Positions 18,516-25,526 of a stretch of 55,889 nt of DNA are shown here, in pieces. How positions within the stretch are numbered: position 1 is the first letter of the stretch; each line of letters begins with the position of its first letter. Both the position numbers and the translations under genes were made by a program. Where the stretch lies: NCBI RefSeq assembly GCF_009765965.1, contig NZ_LMUL01000017.1, forward strand, positions 236,958 to 292,846, in the 5' to 3' direction. The DNA comes from Caulobacter sp. S45. Lineage in GTDB: Bacteria > Pseudomonadota > Alphaproteobacteria > Caulobacterales > Caulobacteraceae. Under the pieces are notes generated by a model. It did no database searches. It saw nothing but the letters and a program-made list of their open reading frames with translations, and had not been told where the DNA came from.

Positions 18516-19106
18516 TTAGCTCAGGATGGGTTTTTCGCCGAGCGGCACGATGGCGCGGCCGAAGGTGGCGTTGGTGACCAGGGCGAAGCTGCCGTAGATC
18601 GCCAGCGTTCCGCACACCAGGCCCAGCCAGCCGCCCAGATGGCTGAGCGCGGCCTGCTTTAGAACTGCGCCGAAGCCGAGCAGGAAGAAGGTGATCCACA
18701 GGGTCAGGAACACCGCGAACACCACCTTGGTGAGCTTGAAGGTGCTGATCCACAGATACAGCGTCAGTACGCCCCACAGCAGCAACGCCACCCCGACCGT
18801 GGGGCCGGCGTCCTTGATGTCGATGATCCCGTTGTGGGCGAACAGCAGCAGCAGGGCGAACCACCACCAGAAGGCGCCGTAGCTGAGGAAGGCGGTCATG
18901 CCGAAGGTGTTGCCGACCTTGAACTCGAAGATGCCGGCGATCACCTGAATCAGTCCGCCATAGGCCAGGGCCAGCGGGATGACGACGCCTTCGCCGCCTG
19001 CCGGCAACAGCCCCGCATTGACCAGGCTGAGCAGCACGGTCGTCAGTCCGAAACCGACGAGGCCAAGCGCTGCGGGGTTCGCAGGCGATACAACCGTATC
19101 CGGCAT
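18516..19106 (-). CDS. satP: Acetate/succinate permease of the GPR1/FUN34/YaaH (SatP) family
   Basis: This inner-membrane acetate channel or transporter has 196 residues in six hydrophobic segments. The family signature NPAALGLVGFGLTT (usual form NPAPLGLxGFGxTT) lies at the N-terminus, and GGLIQVIAGIFEFKVGNTFG and WWFAL follow. I chose ATG 19106 because GGTGGA lies just upstream and family members begin at this point; a longer frame to 19190 exists. A minus-strand terminator (19234-19263) and a short ORF with a perfect ribosome site (19319-19387) lie upstream, so the gene could be regulated by attenuation. Confidence 0.9.
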   Translation of the reverse strand: MPDTVVSPANPAALGLVGFGLTTVLLSLVNAGLLPAGGEGVVIPLALAYGGLIQVIAGIFEFKVGNTFGMTAFLSYGAFWWWFALLLLFAHNGIIDIKDAGPTVGVALLLWGVLTLYLWISTFKLTKVVFAVFLTLWITFFLLGFGAVLKQAALSHLGGWLGLVCGTLAIYGSFALVTNATFGRAIVPLGEKPILS

Positions 19107-19233
19107 CTTTTCCACCCTGTTGTTCCCGTCTTGCGAAGAGACGGGTGTTGCTTTGGACGAAGGATGGAAGCGGATCGAACCTATGGTCAAGCTCCGTCTT
19201 GTGACAATTTGAGCGGGTGTTCGGGGTATGAAA

Positions 19234-19263
19234 AAGGCCGCTCCGGTTTCCCGAAGCGGCCTT
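19234..19263 (-). terminator. Rho-independent terminator upstream of satP
   Basis: On the minus strand AAGGCCGCT pairs with AGCGGCCTT and is followed directly by TTTTTCATAC. It ends a minus-strand transcript coming from about 19400. It lies between the mini-ORF at 19319 and satP. Confidence 0.8.
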
Positions 19264-19318
19264 CCATCGTCGTCGCCACGTCGCGTGGCCGGCGACCAAA
19301 CCTTGGGCGGTTAAGCCG

Positions 19319-19387
19319 TCAGGCGTGAGCCTTGCTAGAAAGGCTCCAGATCACCGGTTGAGACCGTAGCTGGAGACAATGAGACAC
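19319..19387 (-). CDS. 22-aa ORF with a perfect Shine-Dalgarno, possible leader peptide
   Basis: Minus strand: AAAGGAGGTGA, a full match to the 16S anti-Shine-Dalgarno, stands at ideal distance before GTG at 19387. The peptide reads MSHCLQLRSQPVIWSLSSKA then HA and TGA. A terminator hairpin with T5 follows about 55 nt downstream, and satP begins 128 nt after that. This is the layout of a leader peptide plus attenuator, or of a free-standing small-protein gene. Codon use gives no help at this length and I recognise no homologue. Confidence 0.45.
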   Translation of the reverse strand: MSHCLQLRSQPVIWSLSSKAHA

Positions 19388-19487
19388 TGGGTCACCTCCT
19401 TTCGACTGTTGGACAGGGACTCATAGTGTAGGGGACCGATGCGGCTGGCGAAAGACTTGCGATGCAATCCCATGAACAGGGTCCCCA

Positions 19488-19865
19488 ATGAGCGGGGAAG
19501 CCATCGAGCGTGAGGTCGAGTGGGTCGGGATCGGCCGGGTCCGCGCCCGCGAGTTCGACGGCCACGGGCTGGAGATCACGGTCGAGGGCCTGACCACCCA
19601 GGCCAAGTACTACAAACCCCTGATCTACGAGTTCTTCCGCAAGGAATGGCGGCGCGCGCGACCTGCCTGGGGCGAGTACACCGTCGAGATCGCCATGGAG
19701 TACGTCGGCGATCCGCCCTGGCTCGACCTGGACAACCTGGCCAAGGCGCTGCTCGACGCGATCAAGGGTTACGCCTTCCACGACGACGCCCAGGTGGGGC
19801 GGTTGGTGGTGGAGCGCCACGCCGGCGAGCGGGAGCGGATCTTCATCCGGGTCAGCGAGCGATAG
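19488..19865 (+). CDS. RusA-family Holliday-junction endonuclease-like protein
   Basis: This 125-residue protein resembles RusA resolvases, dimeric metal-dependent nucleases that cut Holliday junctions. The active-site signature is clear: LDLDNLAKALLDAIKGYAF then HDDAQV (about residues 79-104), with the acidic residues D-x-D and DD of RusA and the family's K-x-x-D helix. RusA genes usually belong to lambdoid prophages, but no phage gene is nearby, so this is a domesticated or stand-alone copy. Catalytic activity is inferred from the retained acidic residues. It stands alone between satP and a small secreted protein. Confidence 0.8.
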   Translation: MSGEAIEREVEWVGIGRVRAREFDGHGLEITVEGLTTQAKYYKPLIYEFFRKEWRRARPAWGEYTVEIAMEYVGDPPWLDLDNLAKALLDAIKGYAFHDDAQVGRLVVERHAGERERIFIRVSER

Positions 19866-19892
19866 TCGCCACCTTTGGGGTGCGGCCAACCG

Positions 19893-20222
19893 TCAGTGCG
19901 GGCCGGCGCCGCCGCGGCTGCTGGAGTCGGTCAGCGATTGGCGGGCGTCGGCGCTCATCTGATCCCACTCCGCCTTGGTGTGGCACTCCTTCTTGGAGAA
20001 CCGCGTACCGGCGGGGGTGAAGGTCTTGCAGACCTGCTTGGCCCCGGAGTCGCTCTGGGCGGTCGACGCCGGAGCCTGGGCCGCTTGGGCCGCCTGTGCG
20101 GGCGAGGCGGCGGCCGGGGGGGCGCTCATCGGCGGGGCTTGACTGCTGCTCATGGGCTGGGCGGCGACAGGCAGGGCCAGGACCGAGACGCCAAGGGCCG
20201 CGAGGATGACTGCGCTTCGCAT
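19893..20222 (-). CDS. Small secreted Ala/Pro-rich protein with a two-cysteine C-terminal motif
   Basis: The 109-residue protein has a signal peptide (MRSAVILAALGVSVLALPVA, cleaved after AAQ or nearby), a Pro/Ala/Gln/Ser-rich linker to about residue 60, and a short folded end with KQVCKTFTPAGTRFSKKECH followed by TKAEWDQMSADARQ. The C-x12-14-C spacing and the KAEWD segment recur in small periplasmic proteins of this order, but no function is known to me. AAGGAGA precedes the start by seven bases, so translation should be efficient. It lies about 70 nt downstream of sspB on the same strand. Confidence 0.8.
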   Translation of the reverse strand: MRSAVILAALGVSVLALPVAAQPMSSSQAPPMSAPPAAASPAQAAQAAQAPASTAQSDSGAKQVCKTFTPAGTRFSKKECHTKAEWDQMSADARQSLTDSSSRGGAGPH

Positions 20223-20296
20223 GGAGGTCTCCTTTCGCGAGTGCGTACGGAGATCAACCTGCAGCGGCGCGAATCGTTGCGCCCCTCGCTTGGGCG

Positions 20297-20818
20297 CTAC
20301 TTCTTACGGAACTGGTCCAGGGAGACGATCTTGGGGCCGTCGCCATCGGGCCGGGGCTCGTCGGGGTCCTCGGCCTCGCCTTCGACGGGCTCGGTGCGCG
20401 ACCGCATCGGCAGGAACTCGGCTGGGGCGGGCGGGGCGTCCAGTTCCGGCGCCTCGAACTGCAGCAGGAACTGCACGCTGGGATCGTAGAAGCGGGTCAC
20501 CGCCTGATAGGGCATCGACAGCCGCTTGGGCTGGCCGCCGAAGCGCAGGGTGACGGAAAAGAAGGTCTCGCCCGGCGCCAGGTCCCAGAACTGGTGCTGG
20601 ACCACGATGGTCATCTCGTCGGGATACTTCTCCACCAGCTCCGGCGGGATCGAGACGCCCGGCGCCCGGGTCTTGAAGGTGATGTAGAAGTGATGGTTGG
20701 CGGGCAGGCCGCCGGGGCTGGCCGCCCGCTTGAGCGACGCCTTGACCACGCCACGCAGCGCTTCCTGCGCCAGCGTTTCGTAGCCCATCTGGTCCTGGTC
20801 TTGTCCGTCCTGGCTCAT
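20297..20818 (-). CDS. sspB: SspB-alpha, adaptor delivering ssrA-tagged proteins to ClpXP
   Basis: SspB binds the tmRNA-encoded degradation tag and tethers it to ClpX. The 173-residue protein begins MSQDGQDQDQMGYETLAQEA, very like the Caulobacter SspB-alpha start, and has the substrate-binding barrel (LPANHHFYITFKT, YPDEMTIVVQHQFWDL, PGETFFSVTLRFGG). An acidic linker leads to the ClpX-binding XB tail GPKIVSLDQFRKK. I prefer the start at 20818 by this similarity; an upstream in-frame extension to 20923 lacks family character. The tmRNA gene lies about 160 nt upstream on the same strand, so tag and adaptor are genetic neighbours. Confidence 0.95.
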   Translation of the reverse strand: MSQDGQDQDQMGYETLAQEALRGVVKASLKRAASPGGLPANHHFYITFKTRAPGVSIPPELVEKYPDEMTIVVQHQFWDLAPGETFFSVTLRFGGQPKRLSMPYQAVTRFYDPSVQFLLQFEAPELDAPPAPAEFLPMRSRTEPVEGEAEDPDEPRPDGDGPKIVSLDQFRKK

Positions 20819-20977
20819 CTGAGGGCGATCCTGAACCATGTCCCAAGGCGCGCGGCCAGGAGCGACCGCTTCAGCGGCTGGGTTGAGGGATTGTCGCGGC
20901 GACTGCAAGAGGGAACCGCACATCGGGCCGATCCGCCGCTGATATTTGCCGCCCGGCCGACCGGATTAAGGGGAAGG

Positions 20978-21303
20978 TGGGGGGATTCTGTTGCCAGGCT
21001 CCCCCCGGGCCCCGCCTACGGGGGCTAACCCGCAGGGCTTCTAGGCGAGATCGTCAGAACCGCATTACGCGGCGATGGCGAACTCTTCAGCGAAGTTATC
21101 GTTCGCATTTACAAAATAGGCCGATCGCGGAGGCCCATACCGAGAGAAAGCAACGCCTTTAGACGTCCGTCGATGCTGATCGGCCCCAAGGTCGTCCACC
21201 GATAACGTGGAGGATGAGATTGGTGGAGCCGCCGGGAATCGCACCCGGGTCCAGTCCGCTTATTATACGCGCGTTTATCCCTATATTTCCGCCGAAGCGG
21301 AAC
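20978..21303 (-). ncRNA. ssrA: tmRNA, permuted two-piece alphaproteobacterial type
   Basis: Minus strand, 5' to 3'. The acceptor piece (about 21303-21221) ends in a T-arm CCGGG-TGCGATT-CCCGG, acceptor strand CGGCTCC, A and CCA (CCA at 21223-21221). About 33 nt of intervening sequence follow (21220-21188). The coding piece starts GGGGCCG at 21187, which pairs with CGGCTCC and creates the G3-U70 pair needed for alanylation. The resume codon GCG is at 21106, the tag reads ANDNFAEEFAIAA, and TAA is at 21067-21065. GC-rich pseudoknot sequence follows, ending near a GGGGGG/CCCCCC stem at about 20979. Both outer ends are approximate. The permuted order is the known alphaproteobacterial form; the tag differs from the Caulobacter AANDNFAEEFAVAA as I recall it by Ile for Val. 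Confidence 0.95.
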
Positions 21304-21308
21304 ATGCC

Positions 21309-21763
21309 GAATATGGGCCCTGATGGCGGGCGCGGCAAGGACCGTTGAGGTCGGCGCGGTATACTATGTCCTGGGGAAGGTTGCTCCGAGGAGCCTGCTC
21401 TTAAGCCCTACGCGGCTTCGCGCGCGTGAAGCCAGGCGGTCGACCGCGTCCAAGTGTGGATTTCGGCGCAGATCGCGCATCGAAATGAACGCGTGCCGTC
21501 GATCGCGTCGAATTCAGCCGGACGCATCCGATGTCCCGTGTGGACAGGGCGATCTTCGATCGTGCAAGTGAACATCACGGGAGAAATTTGCGTACGGATA
21601 GTCTGAGGCATGTCTCACTTTAGTCCATATCCCCTCAATTTGCGCGTTAATTCGGCCGGGGATTAATTTTCCACCACCGCGAGCTTTCGCTTGAGCGCTC
21701 CCCATATATTCATACGCTGCAGATGAAGCGCTTCGCGCAACGCTAGCGGTTCTAAGGTGCGTC
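21309..21763. other. Gene-poor region between ssrA and a small-protein operon
   Basis: I see no convincing gene here. Frames on both strands (for example 21323-21571) are arginine-rich and lack ribosome sites. The right part (about 21600-21740) is AT-richer than its surroundings and probably holds the promoter for the small genes starting at 21764; a candidate is TTGAGC at about 21690 with CATACG some 17 bases on. The left end holds the ssrA promoter. Confidence 0.5.
21310..21338 (-). promoter_or_regulatory. Probable promoter of ssrA
   Basis: On the minus strand TTGCCG (complement of 21333-21338), 17 bases, then CATATT (complement of 21310-21315). The predicted start is near 21303, just before the acceptor piece. 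It matches the housekeeping consensus moderately. Confidence 0.5.
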
Positions 21764-21904
21764 ATGTCCAAGCCTGTCCAGCCTGCGCCGCAATCCAAGT
21801 CCGGTCTCACCGATCCTCGTTCGACCGGCGCGCCGTCCCGCCCGCCTTTGGCCGATATCCTGGGCCTTCGGGGAACGATCAAATCTCCCGGCGGCGCCAA
21901 ATGA
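21764..21904 (+). CDS. 46-aa hypothetical protein, coupled to the next ORF
   Basis: The ORF reads MSKPVQPAPQSKSGLTDPRS, then TGAPSRPPLADILGLRGTIK and SPGGAK. It is Pro/Ser-rich and probably disordered at first, with a short hydrophobic LADILGLRG segment. AAGGTG stands six bases before the ATG. The stop overlaps the next start (ATGA at 21901-21904), and this is the best support that both are translated. I recognise no family. Confidence 0.5.
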   Translation: MSKPVQPAPQSKSGLTDPRSTGAPSRPPLADILGLRGTIKSPGGAK

Positions 21905-22125
21905 CGGGGCTCTCCGATCTGTTGGCGGGAATCCGGTCGCACTGGATTCCCGAGCAGGAGGTCCGGGCCGAGGCCTGGGCGCTTGGCGGCCAGTACCAGG
22001 GCCGGGTCATCGAGGGGGCGCGTTTGCAGCTCAAGAGTGCGAACCTGCCCTTTCGCCGGGCCATCCTTTTGAGAGCGGTGATCCGCAGCCAGGCCCGCGC
22101 CCAGGCCAGGGTCGGCGCAGGTTAG
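21901..22125 (+). CDS. 74-aa hypothetical protein
   Basis: The protein starts MTGLSDLLAGIRSHWIPEQE and continues VRAEAWALGGQYQGRVIEGA. It is basic with amphipathic helices and has no cysteine, signal peptide or membrane segment. The ATG overlaps the stop of the 46-aa ORF, so it is probably translated by coupling. Codon use is GC-rich at third positions like neighbouring genes. No function can be assigned. Confidence 0.6.
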   Translation: MTGLSDLLAGIRSHWIPEQEVRAEAWALGGQYQGRVIEGARLQLKSANLPFRRAILLRAVIRSQARAQARVGAG

Positions 22126-22173
22126 ATGCCAGCTTCGCAAACAGCGGCCGGTTACATGTCCGGAGGTCAGTGA

Positions 22174-22407
22174 ATGGATATTTCGGAGCGCCAACTCGTC
22201 GCCCTGCGCAATCTCGCGCGCAAGCAGGCGGGCGAAGAGGTCGACTGGATCAACATCAGCGACGCCCGCGCCCTGGTCGAGCTCGGCCTGGCCGAGCGCA
22301 GCCGTGAAGGGTGGAAGATCACCACCGCCGGCGAGGCGGCGATCAAGGACGCCCCGGTCGAGGTGGTCGACACCTCGACCGAAGTGGTCCCGATGATCGG
22401 GCGATAG
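22174..22407 (+). CDS. 77-aa protein with a winged-helix-like end
   Basis: The protein reads MDISERQLVALRNLARKQAG, EEVDWINISDARALVELGLA, ERSREGWKITTAGEAAIKDA and an acidic tail. The segment from about 26 to 57 (SDARALVELGLAERSREGWKI) has the helix-turn-helix-wing look of MarR-like winged helices: a recognition-type helix, then a short hairpin ending in TTAGEAAI. GGAGGTCAGTGA precedes the ATG. It follows the 74-aa gene by about 50 nt and may be in the same transcript. It is likely a small nucleic-acid-binding or adaptor protein; function unknown. Confidence 0.7.
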   Translation: MDISERQLVALRNLARKQAGEEVDWINISDARALVELGLAERSREGWKITTAGEAAIKDAPVEVVDTSTEVVPMIGR

Positions 22408-22429
22408 GGGCTTAGCGCGTTTTAGCGCC

Positions 22430-23440
22430 TCAAGCGGCCGTCTTGGGCGCCCGGGCCGTCTCGGTGGTTGGCAGGGCGTGCACGACGCCGGCTCGCTGGC
22501 CCGGCTTCATGAACTTCACCAGCACCCGCTGACCCACTAGCAGCGGCGCGTTGTCCGCCGAGACCACCACCTCGACCACCCGCTCGTCGGTACGCTCGGT
22601 CGGATCGTCGGACTGGAGCTTGCGGGCGCCGAACTCCTCGGATCGGCGGAGCACGCGGCCGGCGAAAGCCTTGGTCGGATCGGCTTCCGGCACGATCTCG
22701 GCGTCCTGGCCGGCATGGATGTTGGGGATGTCGCTCTCGACGATCTCGGCGCGCACGATCCGCTCGGTGTTGGGCACCAGGTCGAACATGTTGGACACGT
22801 TCAGGGTCGAGGCGCCGGAGCCCGGATTGGCGTAGCGGCGCACGATGCGGCCGTCGGCCGAGGCGCGCACCTTGGTCAGCTCGAGCTGGTATTCGGCGGC
22901 GTTCAGCGCGGCCTGGGCGGTGACGATGGCGGCGCGCTGGGCCTCGATCTGGGCGGCGGATTCGTGGATGGCGTCCTCGGCCTTGTCCACGGCCTGGGTG
23001 GCGACGAACTGCTTGATCTTCAGCGGCAGCAGGCGGTCGTACTCGCGCTGGTTATAGGTCCTCTGCACCTGCAGCAGGTCGACCTGGGCCTGGGCCTGGG
23101 CCACGGCGGCCCGCGCATTGGCGACGTTCAGCCTTTGCTGGTCGTCCTCGAGCTGGGCCAGCATCTCGCCCTTCGTCACCGCGTCGCCTTCCTTGACGAA
23201 GACGGCGCGGATCACCCCGGAGGTGCGTGCAGCGACCTGGATCACCCCGCCCTCCACGTCGGCCTTGCCGTCGGCGATGGCGGTGTAGGGCGTGGGCGCC
23301 GCGGCCTTGGCCGCCTCCGCGCGCTTGACCTGGGCCTTCTTGGCGGCGGCCTGGTTGTAGAACACGGTCCCCCCGACCCCGACGGCCAGGACGATCAGCA
23401 GGCCGAGCCAGAAACCACGGCGGCGAAGGAAGGCGGGCAT
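22430..23440 (-). CDS. HlyD/DevB-type membrane-fusion subunit of an ABC exporter
   Basis: This periplasmic adaptor has 336 residues: one N-terminal membrane anchor (RRGFWLGLLIVLAVGVGGTV), a biotinyl-lipoyl-like half (GGVIQVAARTSGVIRAVFVK), a long Ala/Gln-rich coiled-coil hairpin (about 125-205), and a beta-barrel end with LVGQRVLVKF. I chose ATG 23440 at the membrane anchor; the frame extends further but overlaps the ATPase gene. It is the last gene of a three-gene unit (permease, ATPase, adaptor) that matches DevC-DevA-DevB. It would reach an outer-membrane TolC protein encoded elsewhere. Confidence 0.88.
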   Translation of the reverse strand: MPAFLRRRGFWLGLLIVLAVGVGGTVFYNQAAAKKAQVKRAEAAKAAAPTPYTAIADGKADVEGGVIQVAARTSGVIRAVFVKEGDAVTKGEMLAQLEDDQQRLNVANARAAVAQAQAQVDLLQVQRTYNQREYDRLLPLKIKQFVATQAVDKAEDAIHESAAQIEAQRAAIVTAQAALNAAEYQLELTKVRASADGRIVRRYANPGSGASTLNVSNMFDLVPNTERIVRAEIVESDIPNIHAGQDAEIVPEADPTKAFAGRVLRRSEEFGARKLQSDDPTERTDERVVEVVVSADNAPLLVGQRVLVKFMKPGQRAGVVHALPTTETARAPKTAA

Positions 23441-23447
23441 TGGGGGA

Positions 23448-24215
23448 TCAGGCTCCGAGCGGGGCGAGGTGGACGGCGGGGTCGTGCGCTGCGACGGGAC
23501 CGGGCTCGCGCGCCGGACGGACGTCGTCGAGGATATTGCCGTCCTCGATGTGGATGATGCGGTCGGCATAGGCCTGCAGCCGCGGGTCGTGGGTGACGCA
23601 GATCACCGCCGCGCCGTGCGCCTTGGCGGCGCGTTGCAGCAGGCGGATGACGATCTGACCGTTCTCGCCGTCCAGCGCCGAGGTCGGCTCGTCGGCGAAC
23701 AACAGCTTGGGCTCCTTGGCCAGGGCGCGAGCGATGGCCACCCGTTGCTTCTCGCCGCCCGACAGTTCGGCCGGACGAAGGTTGAGCTTCTGGCTGAGCC
23801 CGACCTCCGCCAACGCCTCGGCGGCCTTCTTCTTCGCGGCGCCGGAGCTGAAGCCCGCGTGCTTCAGCACCATCGACACCTGGTTCAGCGCATTGATCGA
23901 GTTGAACAGGTTGAAGCCCTGGAAGATGAAGCCGCAATTATCCAGCCGGAACTTGTCGATTCGTCCCGAGGACATCTTCCACAGCGGGGCGCCGAGCGCG
24001 ATCACCTCGCCCTCGTCGGGCCGCAGCAGGCCGGAGAGCATGGCGACCAAGGTCGACTTGCCAGAGCCCGACGGTCCCATGACCATGGTCAGCTCGCCGG
24101 CGCAGGCCTCGAAGTCCACCGACTTGACCACCTGGATGCGGGTGCGGCCGGTCTTGTAGCTCTTGAGCAGGCCCCTGGCTTGGAGAGCTGGCGCCTGTAG
24201 GACGGGCGCGCTCAT
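23448..24215 (-). CDS. ABC transporter ATP-binding protein, DevA/MacB-like
   Basis: The 255-residue ATPase has Walker A GPSGSGKST (about residue 48), Q-loop FIFQGFNLF, signature LSGGEKQRVAIARAL, Walker B LLFADEPTSALD and a switch histidine in VICVTHD. This is the LolD/MacB/DevA subfamily, which energises extraction of lipids or peptides from the inner membrane. Its ATG overlaps the permease stop (ATGA at 24212-24215), and the adaptor gene follows after a few bases. Confidence 0.92.
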   Translation of the reverse strand: MSAPVLQAPALQARGLLKSYKTGRTRIQVVKSVDFEACAGELTMVMGPSGSGKSTLVAMLSGLLRPDEGEVIALGAPLWKMSSGRIDKFRLDNCGFIFQGFNLFNSINALNQVSMVLKHAGFSSGAAKKKAAEALAEVGLSQKLNLRPAELSGGEKQRVAIARALAKEPKLLFADEPTSALDGENGQIVIRLLQRAAKAHGAAVICVTHDPRLQAYADRIIHIEDGNILDDVRPAREPGPVAAHDPAVHLAPLGA

Positions 24216-25351
24216 CGCAGCAGGTCCGCAGGCTGGCTCTTCTTCAGCACGCCGAGCGACATCATGCCGGAGCCGATGGCGATGGCGAGCAGCAGCACGG
24301 CCACGTAGATCACGTTGGACAGGGGGTAGTACATCGGCACGCCGCCGGCTTGGGCCAGCAGGGTCACGCCCCAGACCAGCACGGCGGTCATGGCCAGGCC
24401 CGCCACGCCGACCCAGAACGACAGCTCCACCACGATGCGCCGCAGCGCGCCCATGGACACGCCCAGCGCCCGCAGGCTGGCGAATTCCTTGATATTGGCC
24501 AGCACCGCGCCGCGCAGGGTCTGGGAGGTGATGCCGACCCCGATCAACACCCCCAGGAACACCGAGAAGCCCAGCATCACCCCGATGATCTGGTCCTGCA
24601 TCAGCTGGTTGCGATTGGCCTCGCCCAGTTCCGGCTTGGTCCAGGCGCGGTACTGGCCGTGGGCCACCGCGTTCAGGTGGTCGCGCACGATGATGGCGCG
24701 GGCCGGGTCGCGGATCTGCACCATCAGCGGGCCGGTGCGCTGCTCGTTCTGCACCATCTTCAGTAGGCGGAAGGTTTGGCGCGAGACGAAGATGTTGGGC
24801 TGGGAGATGTTGGGGTAATTGTCCAGGATCACCCGCACCTTGGCGGTCTGGTTGTTGAGCGAGGCGACGTCGCCGAGCTTGGCGCCCAGCCGGCCGAGCG
24901 CGCTCCGGTCGATGGCCACCGCATAGGGTTCCTGCAAGGCCAGGCGGGTCTGTTCGCTGAAATCGGTGGGTAGGGTCAGGGCGCCGGGCTCGGTGTCCAC
25001 CGCGATCACGTCGACCCATTCGCGCTTGCGGGTCTTGGTGTTCTTGGCCTGGTTGGCGAAGGGCGCGTTGTTGTCGCTCATGTCGGCGACGTTGACGACC
25101 TCGGGGTCCATGTACACCAGGGGACCAACCCGGCGCGGCAGGCCGGAGGGACCGCCGAACAGGTTGTTGGCCTTGGCCCCCAGCACGAAGATATCGGCGC
25201 GCGAACGGTCGATGTTGGCGGTGTAGGCCTGGGCGATGCCGGAGAACATGCCGATCTGGGCGAGCACCAGCAGGCCGGAAAAGGCCAGGGCGACGACCGC
25301 AGCCAGATAGCGTCGCCATTCGAAAAGGACGGTGCTCAGCGCCAGCGACAT
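24212..25351 (-). CDS. ABC exporter permease, DevC-like (FtsX/MacB fold)
   Basis: The 379-residue protein has a first membrane helix near residues 15-37, a large periplasmic domain (about 40-260), and three C-terminal helices, the layout of FtsX-type permeases. The opening EWRRYLAAVVALAFSGLLVL and the following SRADIFVLGAKANNLFGGPS resemble DevC, the heterocyst glycolipid exporter permease. DevBCA-like sets outside cyanobacteria are not functionally defined to my knowledge; export of a lipid or glycolipid is a reasonable guess. First gene of the unit, divergent from nupC across 175 nt. Confidence 0.87.
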   Translation of the reverse strand: MSLALSTVLFEWRRYLAAVVALAFSGLLVLAQIGMFSGIAQAYTANIDRSRADIFVLGAKANNLFGGPSGLPRRVGPLVYMDPEVVNVADMSDNNAPFANQAKNTKTRKREWVDVIAVDTEPGALTLPTDFSEQTRLALQEPYAVAIDRSALGRLGAKLGDVASLNNQTAKVRVILDNYPNISQPNIFVSRQTFRLLKMVQNEQRTGPLMVQIRDPARAIIVRDHLNAVAHGQYRAWTKPELGEANRNQLMQDQIIGVMLGFSVFLGVLIGVGITSQTLRGAVLANIKEFASLRALGVSMGALRRIVVELSFWVGVAGLAMTAVLVWGVTLLAQAGGVPMYYPLSNVIYVAVLLLAIAIGSGMMSLGVLKKSQPADLLR

Positions 25352-25526
25352 GGCTGTTATATTTACCCGTACGCGTTGAAGATTTCCCTAGTGAAAGGCC
25401 TGGCGCGGCAGGAGCCTAGTTAAATCGCAGTAACGCCCGCGCGACCGCTGGGTCCGCGTCCATCGCTTGTCATCGCCGCGCCCTTCGTGGTCATACGGAT
25501 CGGACGCGATCGCCCGGGGGGGACGC

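Noticed and set aside
19388-19404. GGGTCACCTCCTTTCG on the plus strand, resembling the 3' end of 16S rRNA
   Set aside because: No further 16S sequence precedes it. It is the complement of a perfect Shine-Dalgarno belonging to the minus-strand mini-ORF.
19379-19426. Plus-strand 15-aa frame (MRHWVTSFRLLDRDS) ahead of the RusA-like gene
   Set aside because: No ribosome site, and it exists only because it is opposite the strong Shine-Dalgarno and mini-ORF start.
21323-21571. 82-codon plus-strand frame after ssrA
   Set aside because: Arg/Ser/Cys-rich translation with no ribosome site or family features; it lies in the ssrA promoter region.
23448-25319. Continuous minus-strand frame of 623 codons over the ABC genes
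   Set aside because: Only its last 255 codons (the ATPase, from 24215) are real; the first part is out of frame with the permease gene and is Arg/Gly/Pro-rich.
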